From Pseudomonadota bacterium (GTDB lineage: Bacteria; Desulfobacterota; Desulfobulbia; Desulfobulbales; Desulfocapsaceae), in the NCBI GenBank assembly GCA_018817385.1, contig JAHIUA010000068.1, positions 1 to 64,000 on the forward strand: 64,000 nucleotides of DNA, in the 5' to 3' direction. The notes beneath the pieces were generated by a model, which was not told the DNA's origin, did no database searches, and worked only from the letters and a program-made list of their open reading frames with translations. The position numbers were made by a program, and so were the translations under genes. Shown here in pieces: positions 46,136-55,722 of the stretch; the first letter of the stretch is position 1; each line of letters starts with the position of its first letter.

Positions 46136-47629
46136 TCATTCCCCTCTGTCTTTTTCTTCTTCCAACAGAGGCTTACAAAAACGACAGGCTTCGAATCCTG
46201 ATTGTTCAGCCACCTCGACGTTTTTGAATTCTATTGTACACTGTTTACAGAAGTAGAACTCACAACCGGGAAGATGGAAGACATGACTTTTTACATTCCC
46301 ATGTATGGTTCCCTCGCTGAGATAATGAGGACCGAGTTGACTCCTTGACAGATCTTGAACCACAGGAGAAGGCTTCGTCAGGAGTGGGTCAGGTCGTATT
46401 TTCTTGACCTCCTTGATGAAGACGTCTTTCACTTTTTGCAGGTAAGGTGAAACGCTTTTGTCATAGATGGAGAGCAAGTTGTTTTTTATCTTTTCCGGTA
46501 TGATTGGACGTTCATTGGCTGCCTGTCTGATAAGATAGGCAGTAATGATCAGAAAGATACTATTGGGAATCCACATGGCAATGAGGACCGAGGAAGCATT
46601 TTCCTCAGCTGATATTTTAGCCAGGGTAAAAAAGATATAATAGAGGATAAAAAACCCCAGACCTAAGGGAATCCCTCCACCTTTTTTTCCGGGACCGGCC
46701 TGCAGTCCAAGAGGCAGGCCGAGAAGGCTGAGGATAAAGCAACCAAAGGGAAGAACGAGGCGTTTATGATACTGGAACAGGCATTCACGTCCCCTTGGGG
46801 TGTCTCGACCGACGATTGTGGCAGTTTCCTGAAGTTGAGACAGGGTCATTGATCCGGTGGAGAGCTGCGTTACGTCTTCTCCGTCCAAAATTGTCGGAGG
46901 TTGGAGGGGGATATTGATGGTGTAATGAGCAAAACTGATAATCTGGGAACGGCGCTCGTCAGGGCGATGGAGACTTCCGTTTTTGAGGGTTATGCTCACC
47001 AGCATGTTATCAATCTCGGCATTCATGGTTCCGGATTGAGCCATGGTTATAATTGGGTTCACCTGTCCTCTCATGTCTGATACCCAGACATTTTGCCATT
47101 CACCTGTGTCAGGATCGATTGAGTCGACGAAGACTACAAGGTCGCCCAGGGCTTCGGTAAACTGATGTTCCTTGATACCTTTGTTGATTTTTTCTTTTGC
47201 CAGCTGAAACATGAGTTGTTTCATGGCGATTTCAGCCTTGGGAATTAAGGTGACTGAAAAATATCCGGTGAGCAGGGCAACGGCTACGGAAACAAGAATA
47301 ACCGGTGGAATAATCTGGTACAGGCTGATTCCACTTGCCTTAAAGGCGAGGATCTCAGTGTCGCTGGCCAAGCGCGTAAAGCCGATGATAACTCCCATCA
47401 TCGCCGCCATAGGCATGGAATAGAGAAACATATTGGGGAAGAGATAGAGAAAAAGACGGACAAAATCACTGAACCCTATTTTCAACTCTAATACAACATT
47501 CAAAAAGGGAATGAGCTTGACCAGAAAGAAGACACTATTCATGATGAGAAAACTGGCAAAAAAGGGCGCCAGCATCTCAGTAGCGAGATAGCTGTAAAGC
47601 AGTTTTGGGAATTTGATAGATCGAAACAT
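46136..47629 (-). CDS. lptF: LptF/LptG-family LPS export permease fused to an Ada-like zinc domain
   Basis: LptF/G are the inner-membrane permeases of the LptB2FG transporter that extracts LPS. The first 365 residues are a standard YjgP/YjgQ permease: two N-terminal helix pairs, a periplasmic beta-jellyroll (about 140-270) and C-terminal helices with FQYHKRLVLPFGCFILSLL. The chain then continues to 497 residues (E. coli LptF is 366): a linker and, at about 440-490, a cysteine motif HLPGC..CKQC...ACRFC that resembles the Ada metal-binding domain. The extension should be cytoplasmic. No lptG gene lies next to it, so F versus G is not settled. The fusion is in one uninterrupted frame. Confidence 0.85.
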   Translation of the reverse strand: MFRSIKFPKLLYSYLATEMLAPFFASFLIMNSVFFLVKLIPFLNVVLELKIGFSDFVRLFLYLFPNMFLYSMPMAAMMGVIIGFTRLASDTEILAFKASGISLYQIIPPVILVSVAVALLTGYFSVTLIPKAEIAMKQLMFQLAKEKINKGIKEHQFTEALGDLVVFVDSIDPDTGEWQNVWVSDMRGQVNPIITMAQSGTMNAEIDNMLVSITLKNGSLHRPDERRSQIISFAHYTINIPLQPPTILDGEDVTQLSTGSMTLSQLQETATIVGRDTPRGRECLFQYHKRLVLPFGCFILSLLGLPLGLQAGPGKKGGGIPLGLGFFILYYIFFTLAKISAEENASSVLIAMWIPNSIFLIITAYLIRQAANERPIIPEKIKNNLLSIYDKSVSPYLQKVKDVFIKEVKKIRPDPLLTKPSPVVQDLSRSQLGPHYLSEGTIHGNVKSHVFHLPGCEFYFCKQCTIEFKNVEVAEQSGFEACRFCKPLLEEEKDRGE

Positions 47630-47864
47630 TATTTTAAAATGGTCGGGGGTGAGGGGGCAAATCCCAATTGGTTCGCATTGCGTAATCGAATTTACAGAAA
47701 AATGGAAAAGGTCACAAGGAAGAACTGGTACGGAGAAAGAAAAACAGTTTTTCTTTTCCCCTGGTGGTGTTGCTATGAACAGTTACACGTACTGTAATCC
47801 TTGTTAAAAGAGATGAGATAGGGTAAGCAACGACCAAAGTGAATCAGTACAAGAGGAGAAAATC

Positions 47865-48032
47865 ATGCACTTATTTGAGACAGAAGAGGGCGACATCTGG
47901 GTTTGTATTGCCTGTGGTCGTGAACGTGAAGAAGAGATTAAGGCAAAGAACTGGGAGTATATCTTTGACAAAGAAAATCCCATGTTACGTTGCAAACTCT
48001 GTGGGAAACCGGATTACGAGATAGAAGATTAG
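47865..48032 (+). CDS. 55-residue zinc-ribbon protein
   Basis: A short gene encodes MHLFETEEGDIWVCIACG onward, with two Cys-x2-Cys knuckles (CIAC, CKLC) separated by about 30 residues, a typical zinc ribbon or rubredoxin-like fold. It is preceded by AGAGGAG at good spacing. Acidic overall, no membrane segment. It lies between the divergent lptF fusion and the convergent peptidase and has its own transcript. Small zinc ribbons of this kind bind RNA, DNA or protein; no function can be named. A longer open frame at 47839-48024 in another phase is a shadow of it. Confidence 0.65.
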   Translation: MHLFETEEGDIWVCIACGREREEEIKAKNWEYIFDKENPMLRCKLCGKPDYEIED

Positions 48033-48167
48033 GGACACGAACAGAGGGTGTGGATATTGCTCTTATCCCTTGTCGTCATTTTCTTCTAACTCTCTGCATT
48101 CTCAGCAGCAGAATACGTTTTCCATACTCCTTGACGAGCGATAGACATCGACTTTAAAAGCGTACAG

Positions 48168-48209
48168 TTGAGAGACTGCAGCCTACTTAAGGTAGGCGCA
48201 GTCTCTCAA
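48168..48209. repeat. Long 18-bp hairpin between convergent genes
   Basis: TTGAGAGACTGC (48168-48179) pairs with GCAGTCTCTCAA (48198-48209), and the inner GCCTAC/GTAGGC (48181-48186 with 48192-48197) extends the stem across a single bulged A. No T-run follows on either strand. It lies between the zinc-ribbon gene and the M23 peptidase gene and is too long for chance. Confidence 0.7.
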
Positions 48210-48250
48210 CCTTCCTCCCAGCGGAGCAGGTAAAGAGGGTTTCACCGCCA

Positions 48251-49627
48251 TTAAAATTTTGCATTACTTACTGGTTCATCGATGGTAACAGTGATCCAGT
48301 GTTGATCCCACCACTCTTTAGGGGTGACGAAAATACCATTGATCAGCATGGAAAAATGGAGATGATCGCCACCGGCCATACCACTCATACCCGAATAACC
48401 GAGTCTGTCACCCTGGTTCAGACTGGTTCCTGGTGTAACATTGGTCTCACTCAAATGAGAGTAGAGACTATACACTCCCTGACCATGGTCAAGCATGACC
48501 ATATTGCCGTATATACCAATATAATCAGCAAAGATCACCGTTCCTGTCCCAGCGGCCTTGATCTCTGCATGTTGGGTTGAGGCGATATCCATTCCCAGGT
48601 GAACCTGCTGATCTATTGCCGTTTCATTATAATAGTAGGTGCGGTGATCGGCAAATCCAGCCCTGCTGCTTCCTGGCATGCGAAGAAACCTGCCTGACCA
48701 GAGTTGTTTTGGCGTCTGGTTCATGCACAGGTCATGGATCTTCTGATTGTTCATTTCACGTACTTCACGATTGGCATAAAGATATTTTTGCAGTAAATCG
48801 CCCTTCATTTCAGGGTAGTGTTCTTCGAATTCAGGGATTTTTCTGGAAAGGAAACTGTCAGGAATATTGATACGATCTTTTTTCTGGTGGGGATCTTTCA
48901 GCTCGGGAATAAAACCTTTAACAGAACGGTTTCCTGCCGCGTCCTCTGCGAATACTGTTGATTCGGATATCGTTTTCGCCGAATAGCGCAGGGCAATATA
49001 AGAGATATATTTATTGTCAGAACCATCGGTGAGAGGAAAGCCGGGATGAAAATCTCCATTGAACATAACACCATGTTTGACACTGTCATCTACTCGGTAA
49101 ATGACGATACCGGAACCTCCAGGTTCAATATATCGTTCGCTATGGATGATGCTGAGTTGCGGGGCTTTCGTATCGATAACTATTGGTTGGGCAAATTCGC
49201 TCAGGTTTCCTTTAAGCAGGCCGCGAAAGGAAAAATCCCTGACCTGGGCCTTGAGAATAGCTTCTCCTTCTTGTAAGCCGAGGCTTTTGGGGTCAAGCTC
49301 CACTAAAACTTTTTCACTTTTCGGACCGGCAATGGGACCGTTCCCCTTGCGGGGAAACTCTTTGCTGAAGACTTCTTTCTCCGTGTCGCCCTGAGCGACC
49401 ACTATTCTGATATTGCGAAGACCACTTTTCTGGTCAGCTATGGAAAGCGAAGCAACCGTCTTGCTTCCTATGTAGGCAGGAAGGTCTTTCCCCTGGATTG
49501 TCGGTATTTCACCTTCAAAATAAGTGACATATCCGTACGCAGCTGCAGCTAAAAAGAGCAGACTGATGATCAGAAGAAAACGGGTTGATAGAGAATTTTT
49601 ATTCGATTTCTGTTTCAAACGTACCAT
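48251..49627 (-). CDS. M23-family (LytM) peptidase, membrane-anchored
   Basis: The 458-residue protein has one N-terminal transmembrane anchor (about 16-34), a long periplasmic region of beta-rich Ig-like repeats (about 40-240), and a C-terminal LytM domain that cuts peptidoglycan cross-links. The zinc ligands are visible: His and Asp in HLGMDIAS and the HLHFS pair near residue 425, with the intervening GIYGNMVMLDHGQGVYSLYSH strand. All catalytic residues are present, so it is probably active and not only a divisome regulator. It lies 75 bases after rng on the same strand. Confidence 0.9.
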   Translation of the reverse strand: MVRLKQKSNKNSLSTRFLLIISLLFLAAAAYGYVTYFEGEIPTIQGKDLPAYIGSKTVASLSIADQKSGLRNIRIVVAQGDTEKEVFSKEFPRKGNGPIAGPKSEKVLVELDPKSLGLQEGEAILKAQVRDFSFRGLLKGNLSEFAQPIVIDTKAPQLSIIHSERYIEPGGSGIVIYRVDDSVKHGVMFNGDFHPGFPLTDGSDNKYISYIALRYSAKTISESTVFAEDAAGNRSVKGFIPELKDPHQKKDRINIPDSFLSRKIPEFEEHYPEMKGDLLQKYLYANREVREMNNQKIHDLCMNQTPKQLWSGRFLRMPGSSRAGFADHRTYYYNETAIDQQVHLGMDIASTQHAEIKAAGTGTVIFADYIGIYGNMVMLDHGQGVYSLYSHLSETNVTPGTSLNQGDRLGYSGMSGMAGGDHLHFSMLINGIFVTPKEWWDQHWITVTIDEPVSNAKF

Positions 49628-49701
49628 AATCTCTTAATCCTTGTCTTACGGTTAGTATGTAAAAAAAAATGGGCCCAATAAGGCCGGGAAAAGAAAAGGA
49701 A

Positions 49702-51234
49702 CTACGCTTCCCAGCTGATTTCATATTTTTCAATGTGAATATTTTTGGCAGGAACAATGCTGATTCTTTTACCGATATCCCTTTCCAGTTCATTGGTAAT
49801 GGCCCCTTCTTCGTTGAGGAGCATATCTGCCACCCGAGGGTGGACTGTGAGGGTGATATGAGTACCACTATTGCGTGGGGCATTGCGAGAAATCTTCCTG
49901 TAGATTTCATAGCAGATTGTGCGCCGCGATTTGAGGACTCCTTCTCCGGAACAGCAATGACATGGTTCGCACATCAGCTGGTTGAGATTTTCACAATTGC
50001 GCTTCCGGGTCATCTGGACCAGACCAAATTCAGTAAGCTTGAGGATGTTGATTCTACTCTTGTCTTTTTTGACCGCTTCTTTAAAAGAGGTGAACAGTTC
50101 CTCTCTGTGCAGTTCATCCTCCATATCGATAAAATCAATAATAATAATGCCCCCTATGTTACGCAATCTGAGCTGATAGGCAATTTCTTTAACCGCCTCC
50201 ATGTTGGTTTTGAAAATGGTGTCTTCAAGATCATTTTTACCAACAAACCGTCCGGTATTGACATCGATGACGCTCAGTGCCTCAGTGGTTTCAATGATGA
50301 TGTATCCGCCCGAACGGAGCCACACCTTTTTTCCCAGGGCCCTTGAGATCTCCACTTCAATCCCATGGGCCTCAAAAAGTGGCGCTTTCCCTTGGTAAAA
50401 TGAGATTCTATCCCGCAGTTTGGGGGCGAATGTCTGGACAAAGCGAGACAGCTTTTTATAGGTCTTATGATCATCCAGAATAAGATTGTTGACTTCAGAG
50501 GTGAAGAGATCGCGGACAGCGCGGAAGGTGATGTCAAGATCTTCATAAATGAGGGCAGGAACCGTGCAGCGATTTGAAATATCTTGAATCTCGTCCCAGA
50601 GGAGAAGGAGAAACTCCATGTCGGCCTCAAGCTCTTCCATGCTGGCGTGCTCGGCTACGGTACGGACAATAAATCCTGTGCCAGCAGGACGCAGGGTCTC
50701 AATGCGTTCCTTCAGGGTTTGGCGAATCGTTTCATTTTCGATCTTCCTGGAGATACCGATGTGATCAGTCAGGGGCATAAAGACCAGATTTCTGCATGGC
50801 AGGGTAATATGACAGGTGAGCCTGGCTCCCTTGGTACCGATGGGATCTTTTCCAACCTGCACCGTGATTTCCTGTCCCTCGGTCAGGAGGTCTTCTATGT
50901 TCATTCCGGGTAAGCGGTATACCTCTGTGTCCGGTATGTTGGAATTGATTTCCATTTTGTCATAGGATTGCTCTTTTTTCATCAGCTGCGTATCAAGGTC
51001 GGCAGGGGAGATATAGACATCATCAACATAGAGAAAACCGGTTCGTTCCAGACCCACATCAATAAATGCTGCCTGCATGCCGGGAAGCACCCTGACCACA
51101 CGGCCGCGGTAGATATTTCCGACTAGACCCTTTTCCGTCGGCCGTTGGAGATGAAATTCAGCCAGTTGTCCATTTTCGACCAGGGCTATTCGTATTTCAT
51201 AGCTCGTGGCATTGATAAGTATTTTGCTGCTCAT
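49702..51234 (-). CDS. rng: Ribonuclease G (RNase E/G family)
   Basis: RNase G/E endonucleases process 5S and 16S rRNA and start mRNA decay. The 510 residues match RNase G length: S1 domain early (GNIYRGRVVRVLPGMQAAFID), 5'-sensor and RNase H-like parts, catalytic DNase I-like Asp residues in SVIDVNTGRFVG and IIIIDFIDM, and the zinc-link cysteines in MCEPCHCC. The arginine- and proline-rich degradosome scaffold of RNase E is absent. Confidence 0.94.
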   Translation of the reverse strand: MSSKILINATSYEIRIALVENGQLAEFHLQRPTEKGLVGNIYRGRVVRVLPGMQAAFIDVGLERTGFLYVDDVYISPADLDTQLMKKEQSYDKMEINSNIPDTEVYRLPGMNIEDLLTEGQEITVQVGKDPIGTKGARLTCHITLPCRNLVFMPLTDHIGISRKIENETIRQTLKERIETLRPAGTGFIVRTVAEHASMEELEADMEFLLLLWDEIQDISNRCTVPALIYEDLDITFRAVRDLFTSEVNNLILDDHKTYKKLSRFVQTFAPKLRDRISFYQGKAPLFEAHGIEVEISRALGKKVWLRSGGYIIIETTEALSVIDVNTGRFVGKNDLEDTIFKTNMEAVKEIAYQLRLRNIGGIIIIDFIDMEDELHREELFTSFKEAVKKDKSRINILKLTEFGLVQMTRKRNCENLNQLMCEPCHCCSGEGVLKSRRTICYEIYRKISRNAPRNSGTHITLTVHPRVADMLLNEEGAITNELERDIGKRISIVPAKNIHIEKYEISWEA

Positions 51235-51381
51235 AATGTTTGATTCTATTGGATGACCATCGCGAAGACGGTAACTGAAGTTGTAGTTATCTTGATAAAC
51301 ACAAAATTATACAGTATCCCTGTGTAAAAATCCTCTTCTAATTCAGATTATTTCTTTTCATTATGTTCCATACGATTGACC

Positions 51382-52308
51382 ATGGCTAGTATTTCTGTCA
51401 TTATTCCATCCTACAACAGGGCCTCCCTTCTTGTTCGAGCCCTTGAGTCAGTGCAAGGCCAAACTCTGGACTGTGTTGAAGTTATTGTCGTCGATGATGG
51501 CTCGACAGATGATACAGCTTCTCGTGTATCAAGTTTCGCTTCTCAATGCAGCTTTCCACTTCGTTATATCTATCAAAAAAACAGTGGCCCCGCAGCAGCC
51601 AGGAACAGAGGGATTGAGGAAGCTCGTTTTCCTCTCCTGGCCTTCCTTGATTCCGATGATCATTGGCAAAAAAAGAAACTTGCCAGTCAGGTTGCCGTCC
51701 TTGAAAAAAGGCCTGATATATTGATATCTCATACCAGAGAGCGCTGGCTGCGGCGCGGTGTGCATCTGAACCAGAAAAAGATTCACCAACCTGGAGATGG
51801 TGACATTTTCAGACATTGCCTGCAACTCTGCGCTGTAGGAATGTCCACTGTCATGGCCCGAAAAGAACTCTTTTCTGAGATAGGGCTGTTTAACGAGAAG
51901 ATGCGATGCTGTGAAGACTATGACCTTTGGCTGCGTACCAGTAGTCGTTATCCTTTTCTTCTTGTGGATATTCCCCTGACCATCAAGGAGGGGGGCCGCG
52001 AAGACCAGGTTTCCTGGCAGTATCGGGTGGGGATGGACGTATTACGAATTGGTTCTATCCTCAATCTCATGCGCGAGGGGGCTTTATGTAGAGGGCAGGT
52101 TGTTGCTTCTTTACAGGAGTTAGAACGAAAATGCCTTATCTACGGCCAGGGCTGTGTCAGACATAAACGGATTGAAGAGGGCAGATGGTACTTACACACC
52201 GCAGAGTGGGCGAAAACACTCCTTGACAGAGGACCTGTGATCCCCTTTACTGTGCCGGCAAACCCTCCTCACCTGACAGGGCTGCTGGTGACCAAGACTG
52301 ATGAGTGA
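51382..52308 (+). CDS. Family 2 glycosyltransferase
   Basis: This 308-residue GT-A enzyme transfers a sugar from a nucleotide donor to an unknown acceptor. The core reads SVIIPSYNRASLL, VIVVDDGSTDDT, AAARNRGIEEA, FLDSDDHW and, later, CCEDYDLWLRT (the ED acceptor-side motif). No transmembrane helix is seen. ATG 51382 is used; a TTG two codons upstream is in frame. It is not in a polysaccharide cluster, so its product cannot be named; LPS core or exopolysaccharide are possible. Confidence 0.9.
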   Translation: MASISVIIPSYNRASLLVRALESVQGQTLDCVEVIVVDDGSTDDTASRVSSFASQCSFPLRYIYQKNSGPAAARNRGIEEARFPLLAFLDSDDHWQKKKLASQVAVLEKRPDILISHTRERWLRRGVHLNQKKIHQPGDGDIFRHCLQLCAVGMSTVMARKELFSEIGLFNEKMRCCEDYDLWLRTSSRYPFLLVDIPLTIKEGGREDQVSWQYRVGMDVLRIGSILNLMREGALCRGQVVASLQELERKCLIYGQGCVRHKRIEEGRWYLHTAEWAKTLLDRGPVIPFTVPANPPHLTGLLVTKTDE

Positions 52309-52485
52309 TAGATCTGCTGTTGGCTGGTGAGGGGTGTTGGCAGAGATCAGCTCGTCTCAGGCCCTAAGGTATGTCGGGGCCCGAGATGAGTCTTGTGATT
52401 GACATGGATAAATTGTTTTTTTTTTACGAACGCAGAGCCGGCCTTTGCTTCGTAAGGTAATTGATTCAGGAAGGATGGTAAAAAC

Positions 52486-53607
52486 GTGACCCAGATAAGA
52501 TCGTGGAAAGACCCTTCGCGCTATGTACGGCAGATCCATGTGGAAGCGTCCTGTCTTGAGCTGGACTACACCCGTGAAATCCTGGATCGGGCAGGCCTTC
52601 CTTATACAGTGGTTGCAGATCGGCAGGATCCCGATGGAATTGGAGGTGAATATCCAGACAATTTAACAAAAGGCAAACATCACCTGCTGCTGTGCAGAAA
52701 TCGAGGCCAGTTCTTTAAACCTTGCCCAGGCACCCGGGAGTATCGCTGTTGTGACTATCAGGTCTTAAATATTGGCATGAACTGCCCCATGGATTGTGTG
52801 TACTGTATTCTCCAGGCCTACCTCAACAAGCCGTGGCTGACCTTCTTTGTCAACACCGATGATATGTTTCAGGAACTCAAACATGCGTTTAGCGGAGAAC
52901 CAGATCGTTTTTTTCGAATTGGCACAGGCGAGTTTACCGATTCAATGGCCCTGGATCGACTTACCTGTCTCAGTCCTAAGCTGGTTGAATTTATGGCCGA
53001 TCAAAAACAGGGGGTTCTTGAGTTAAAAACCAAGAGTGGAGTGATTGAGAACCTGAAAGGATTGCGGCATAATGGGAGAACAGTGCTAGCCTGGTCGCTC
53101 AATAGTATTCCCATTATGGAAAAAGAAGAGATCCGCACTGCAACTCTGGATGAACGACTGGCTGCGGCCAGGAAATGTGCAGAGTGGGGTTATAAACTGG
53201 CCTTTCATTTTGATCCAATCATCGATCACTCCGGTTGGGAAGAGGGGTATGCGGAAACTATCAGAAAACTCTTTCAGGCAGTTCCCGCTGAGCAGATCGT
53301 GTGGATATCTTTAGGGGCACTTCGCTATTTACCCACCTTGAAAACCATCGGGAGTAGGCGCTTTCCTGGGACACGGATCTATTACCAGGAGTTTATAGAG
53401 GGCCTCGATAACAAGAAACGTTATTTTCGTCCTCGTCGGGTCAGTCTCTATAAACATCTGTACAAGCTTCTCAAACGATTTGCAGATCCATCAACATGTA
53501 TCTATTTCTGTATGGAAAGTGATGAGATCTGGCAAGAAGTTATGGGCTATACGCCGGAAGAACGGGGAGGAATTCCAGCTATGCTGGACAGGACGATCTG
53601 GAGTTGA
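52486..53607 (+). CDS. Spore photoproduct lyase-like radical SAM protein
   Basis: The 373-residue protein matches the SPL family of radical SAM enzymes. The cluster motif is Cys100-x3-Cys104-x2-Cys107 in NCPMDCVYC, the SPL spacing. In B. subtilis SPL a cysteine 44 residues after the last cluster cysteine (Cys141) is the hydrogen donor; here that area reads GTGEFTDS (147-153) with no cysteine. The enzyme may therefore act on another substrate. The organism need not sporulate; such homologues occur in non-spore-formers. The start is GTG with AGGAAGGA upstream. Transcribed alone between GT2 and ssb. Confidence 0.85.
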   Translation: MTQIRSWKDPSRYVRQIHVEASCLELDYTREILDRAGLPYTVVADRQDPDGIGGEYPDNLTKGKHHLLLCRNRGQFFKPCPGTREYRCCDYQVLNIGMNCPMDCVYCILQAYLNKPWLTFFVNTDDMFQELKHAFSGEPDRFFRIGTGEFTDSMALDRLTCLSPKLVEFMADQKQGVLELKTKSGVIENLKGLRHNGRTVLAWSLNSIPIMEKEEIRTATLDERLAAARKCAEWGYKLAFHFDPIIDHSGWEEGYAETIRKLFQAVPAEQIVWISLGALRYLPTLKTIGSRRFPGTRIYYQEFIEGLDNKKRYFRPRRVSLYKHLYKLLKRFADPSTCIYFCMESDEIWQEVMGYTPEERGGIPAMLDRTIWS

Positions 53608-53802
53608 TAAAATACCATTAAAACAGAGTAATAACAGAATGATACTGAAGGATAGGAGGGGGATTTCAGTATTTTCTTGTGGATAAATGGAAGGCGGCTG
53701 TGGTATTAACTAACGATTTCATCGGTAGGATTTTTCCTGACGATAAGTTTTCATAACCATCAGAACATCACTACTCAACATCATAGATTAGCAGGAGGAA
53801 AC

Positions 53803-54234
53803 ATGCTCAATAAAGCAATGATTATTGGTAATCTCGGGGGAGATCCCGAGCTCCGTTATACCCAGGCTGGTGCTCCAGTTGCAACCTTTACAGTTGCAAC
53901 GACCGAGCGCTGGACTGACAAAGAAGGACAAAAACAGGAGACCACTGAATGGCATCGTGTGGTTGCCTGGCGTAAGTTGGCCGAAATCTGTGGAGAATAT
54001 CTTCATAAAGGCTCGAAGGTCTATATCGAAGGAAAGATTCAGACCAGGAAATGGCAGGATCAAAATGGTAATGATCGCTATACCACTGAAATTGTCGCAC
54101 GTGATATGCAGATGTTGAGTCCAAAGGGAGGTGGTATGGGGGGAGATAGTGGTGGATATAATCAACCTCCAATGCCAGAGCCTCCGTCTGGAGGGTTCGG
54201 CGGTGGTGAAACCGGAGACGATGTCCCGTTTTAG
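53803..54234 (+). CDS. ssb: Single-stranded DNA-binding protein
   Basis: SSB coats single-stranded DNA in replication and repair and recruits partners through its C-terminal tip. The 143 residues have the OB fold (about 1-108: [50 protein letters not shown]), a Gly/Pro-rich linker and the acidic tip DDVPF. AGGAGG precedes the ATG. Single-gene unit. Confidence 0.97.
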   Translation: MLNKAMIIGNLGGDPELRYTQAGAPVATFTVATTERWTDKEGQKQETTEWHRVVAWRKLAEICGEYLHKGSKVYIEGKIQTRKWQDQNGNDRYTTEIVARDMQMLSPKGGGMGGDSGGYNQPPMPEPPSGGFGGGETGDDVPF

Positions 54235-54538
54235 TATTTTGAAAAATAGTCTCGCGGATGAATAAGAGGAGTGACGTGTAAGCTGCTTCTTTTCTGCTAT
54301 GGCTATTTTTTCAGGTAGCGAGCAGTTTTTACTGAAAATCTCCTCGCTGCCTTCTCCGAAAATTCTCTTCCATCTCCTTGCTTCCTCTTGACTGCATCAA
54401 CCGTGATTCCTATTGTTGATGACACGTTTGATTATGTTGCAGGTCTGTTGGCGGAATGAGATCGAATGCTATTTGTGAATATCGAATTCGGTCAGACCCA
54501 CTTGGGTTAATGTGATGGGAGAGGAAATTTAGACATCA
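54235..54538. other. 304-bp intergenic region upstream of the dnaJ-like gene
   Basis: No gene is seen. It holds a plausible promoter at 54388-54416; no CIRCE or other heat-shock operator was recognised. Confidence 0.4.
54388..54416 (+). promoter_or_regulatory. Possible sigma-70 promoter of the dnaJ-like gene
   Basis: TTGACT (54388-54393), 17-base spacer, TATTGT (54411-54416), 123 bases before the ATG at 54539. Confidence 0.45.
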
Positions 54539-55462
54539 ATGGAATATTACGAACTATTAGGGCTCAGCAAAAATGCTTCGCCCCAGGAAATAAAAAAGGC
54601 CTATCGCAAGCTTGCCTTGAAGTATCACCCGGATAAAAATCAAGGGGATAAGGCAGCTGAGGAGAAGTTTAAAGAAATCAGTGAGGCCTATGCCGTTCTC
54701 TCGGACCCGAATAAGAAAAAGCAGTATGATACTTACGGGTCCACTGGATTTCACCAGCGCTATTCCCAGGAAGATATCTTCAGGAATTTTAATCTAGACG
54801 ATATCCTCAATCAATTCGGTTTTGGCGGACGGAGTGGCGGCGGGGGTTCTTTTCGTATGAATACGGGAGGGGGAGGGGGACATTCCTTTTTTAACCAGGG
54901 AGCTCCTGGGGGAGGATGTGGCTCTTGTCATCCTCCTGCCAAAGGGCATGATCTGACTTACCAGATTTCAGTGACACTCGAAGATGTCCTCCATGGCACA
55001 GAAAAAAGCATTGCCCTTCGTCATAACGGCTCTTCTCAAAACGTCAGTGTCAAGATTCCTCAGGGGATTGAGGCCGGGAAAAAGCTTCGTTTAAAAGAGA
55101 AGGGCGGGCAAGCGCCTCCCGGAGGGATATCTGGAGATCTCTACTTGAAGGTGGATATAGCCGCCCATGATCGTTTTGTGAGGGATGGTGATAATCTGAT
55201 TCTGGAACAGAAAATTCCCTTTAGTCAGGCTTGTCTTGGTGCCAAGGTGGAGGTGGAGACCCTTGATGGGAAGAAATTTATGGTCAATGTGCCGGCAGGG
55301 ATACAGGGAGATGCCAAACTGCGACTAAAGGGGCACGGTCTGCCTGGTGGACCGCTTAGTGGACGTGGCGATCTTTATGTGAAATTTGGAGTGGAGATCC
55401 CGAAAGAACTTGACGAGGAACAACAGAAAATTATAGAGAAACTGCAGGATATTGGATTGTAG
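54539..55462 (+). CDS. CbpA-type DnaJ co-chaperone
   Basis: J-domain proteins stimulate Hsp70 ATPase and deliver substrates. The 307 residues start with a J domain ([23 protein letters not shown] in KYHPDKNQ), then a G/F region (about 75-125, rich in Gly and Phe) and the two beta-barrel C-terminal domains ([36 protein letters not shown]). The four-repeat zinc finger of true DnaJ is missing, only one CGSC pair remains, so it is a type II (CbpA-like) protein. Single-gene unit. Confidence 0.93.
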   Translation: MEYYELLGLSKNASPQEIKKAYRKLALKYHPDKNQGDKAAEEKFKEISEAYAVLSDPNKKKQYDTYGSTGFHQRYSQEDIFRNFNLDDILNQFGFGGRSGGGGSFRMNTGGGGGHSFFNQGAPGGGCGSCHPPAKGHDLTYQISVTLEDVLHGTEKSIALRHNGSSQNVSVKIPQGIEAGKKLRLKEKGGQAPPGGISGDLYLKVDIAAHDRFVRDGDNLILEQKIPFSQACLGAKVEVETLDGKKFMVNVPAGIQGDAKLRLKGHGLPGGPLSGRGDLYVKFGVEIPKELDEEQQKIIEKLQDIGL

Positions 55463-55545
55463 TACCTTTTTTTAAACTCTTCAGCTATGGCCAACAATTG
55501 GCAGCTGACCGCTCTGTTACTGTTCAGTGTACTTTTTTTCTTCTC

Positions 55546-55591
55546 AAAAAGACTGCAAGGACATGACGACAGATTCGTGTCATGTCCTTGC
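55546..55591 (-). terminator. Probable terminator of the leuCD operon
   Basis: A perfect 13-bp stem, GCAAGGACATGAC (55555-55567) with GTCATGTCCTTGC (55579-55591), is followed on the minus strand by AGTCTTTTT. It lies 130 bases after the leuD stop and also after the convergent dnaJ-like gene. Confidence 0.65.
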
Positions 55592-55722
55592 AACAGTGGA
55601 GAGGGAAAACTTCTAACACCGGTGATGAACGGTAAGCCGGCACTCAGTACAGTACCCCCTTAAGGGGTGAAAGTGCCTTCACGAAATTTTTTCAAAAAAA
55701 CACAAAAACAATTTCTAAGGTA

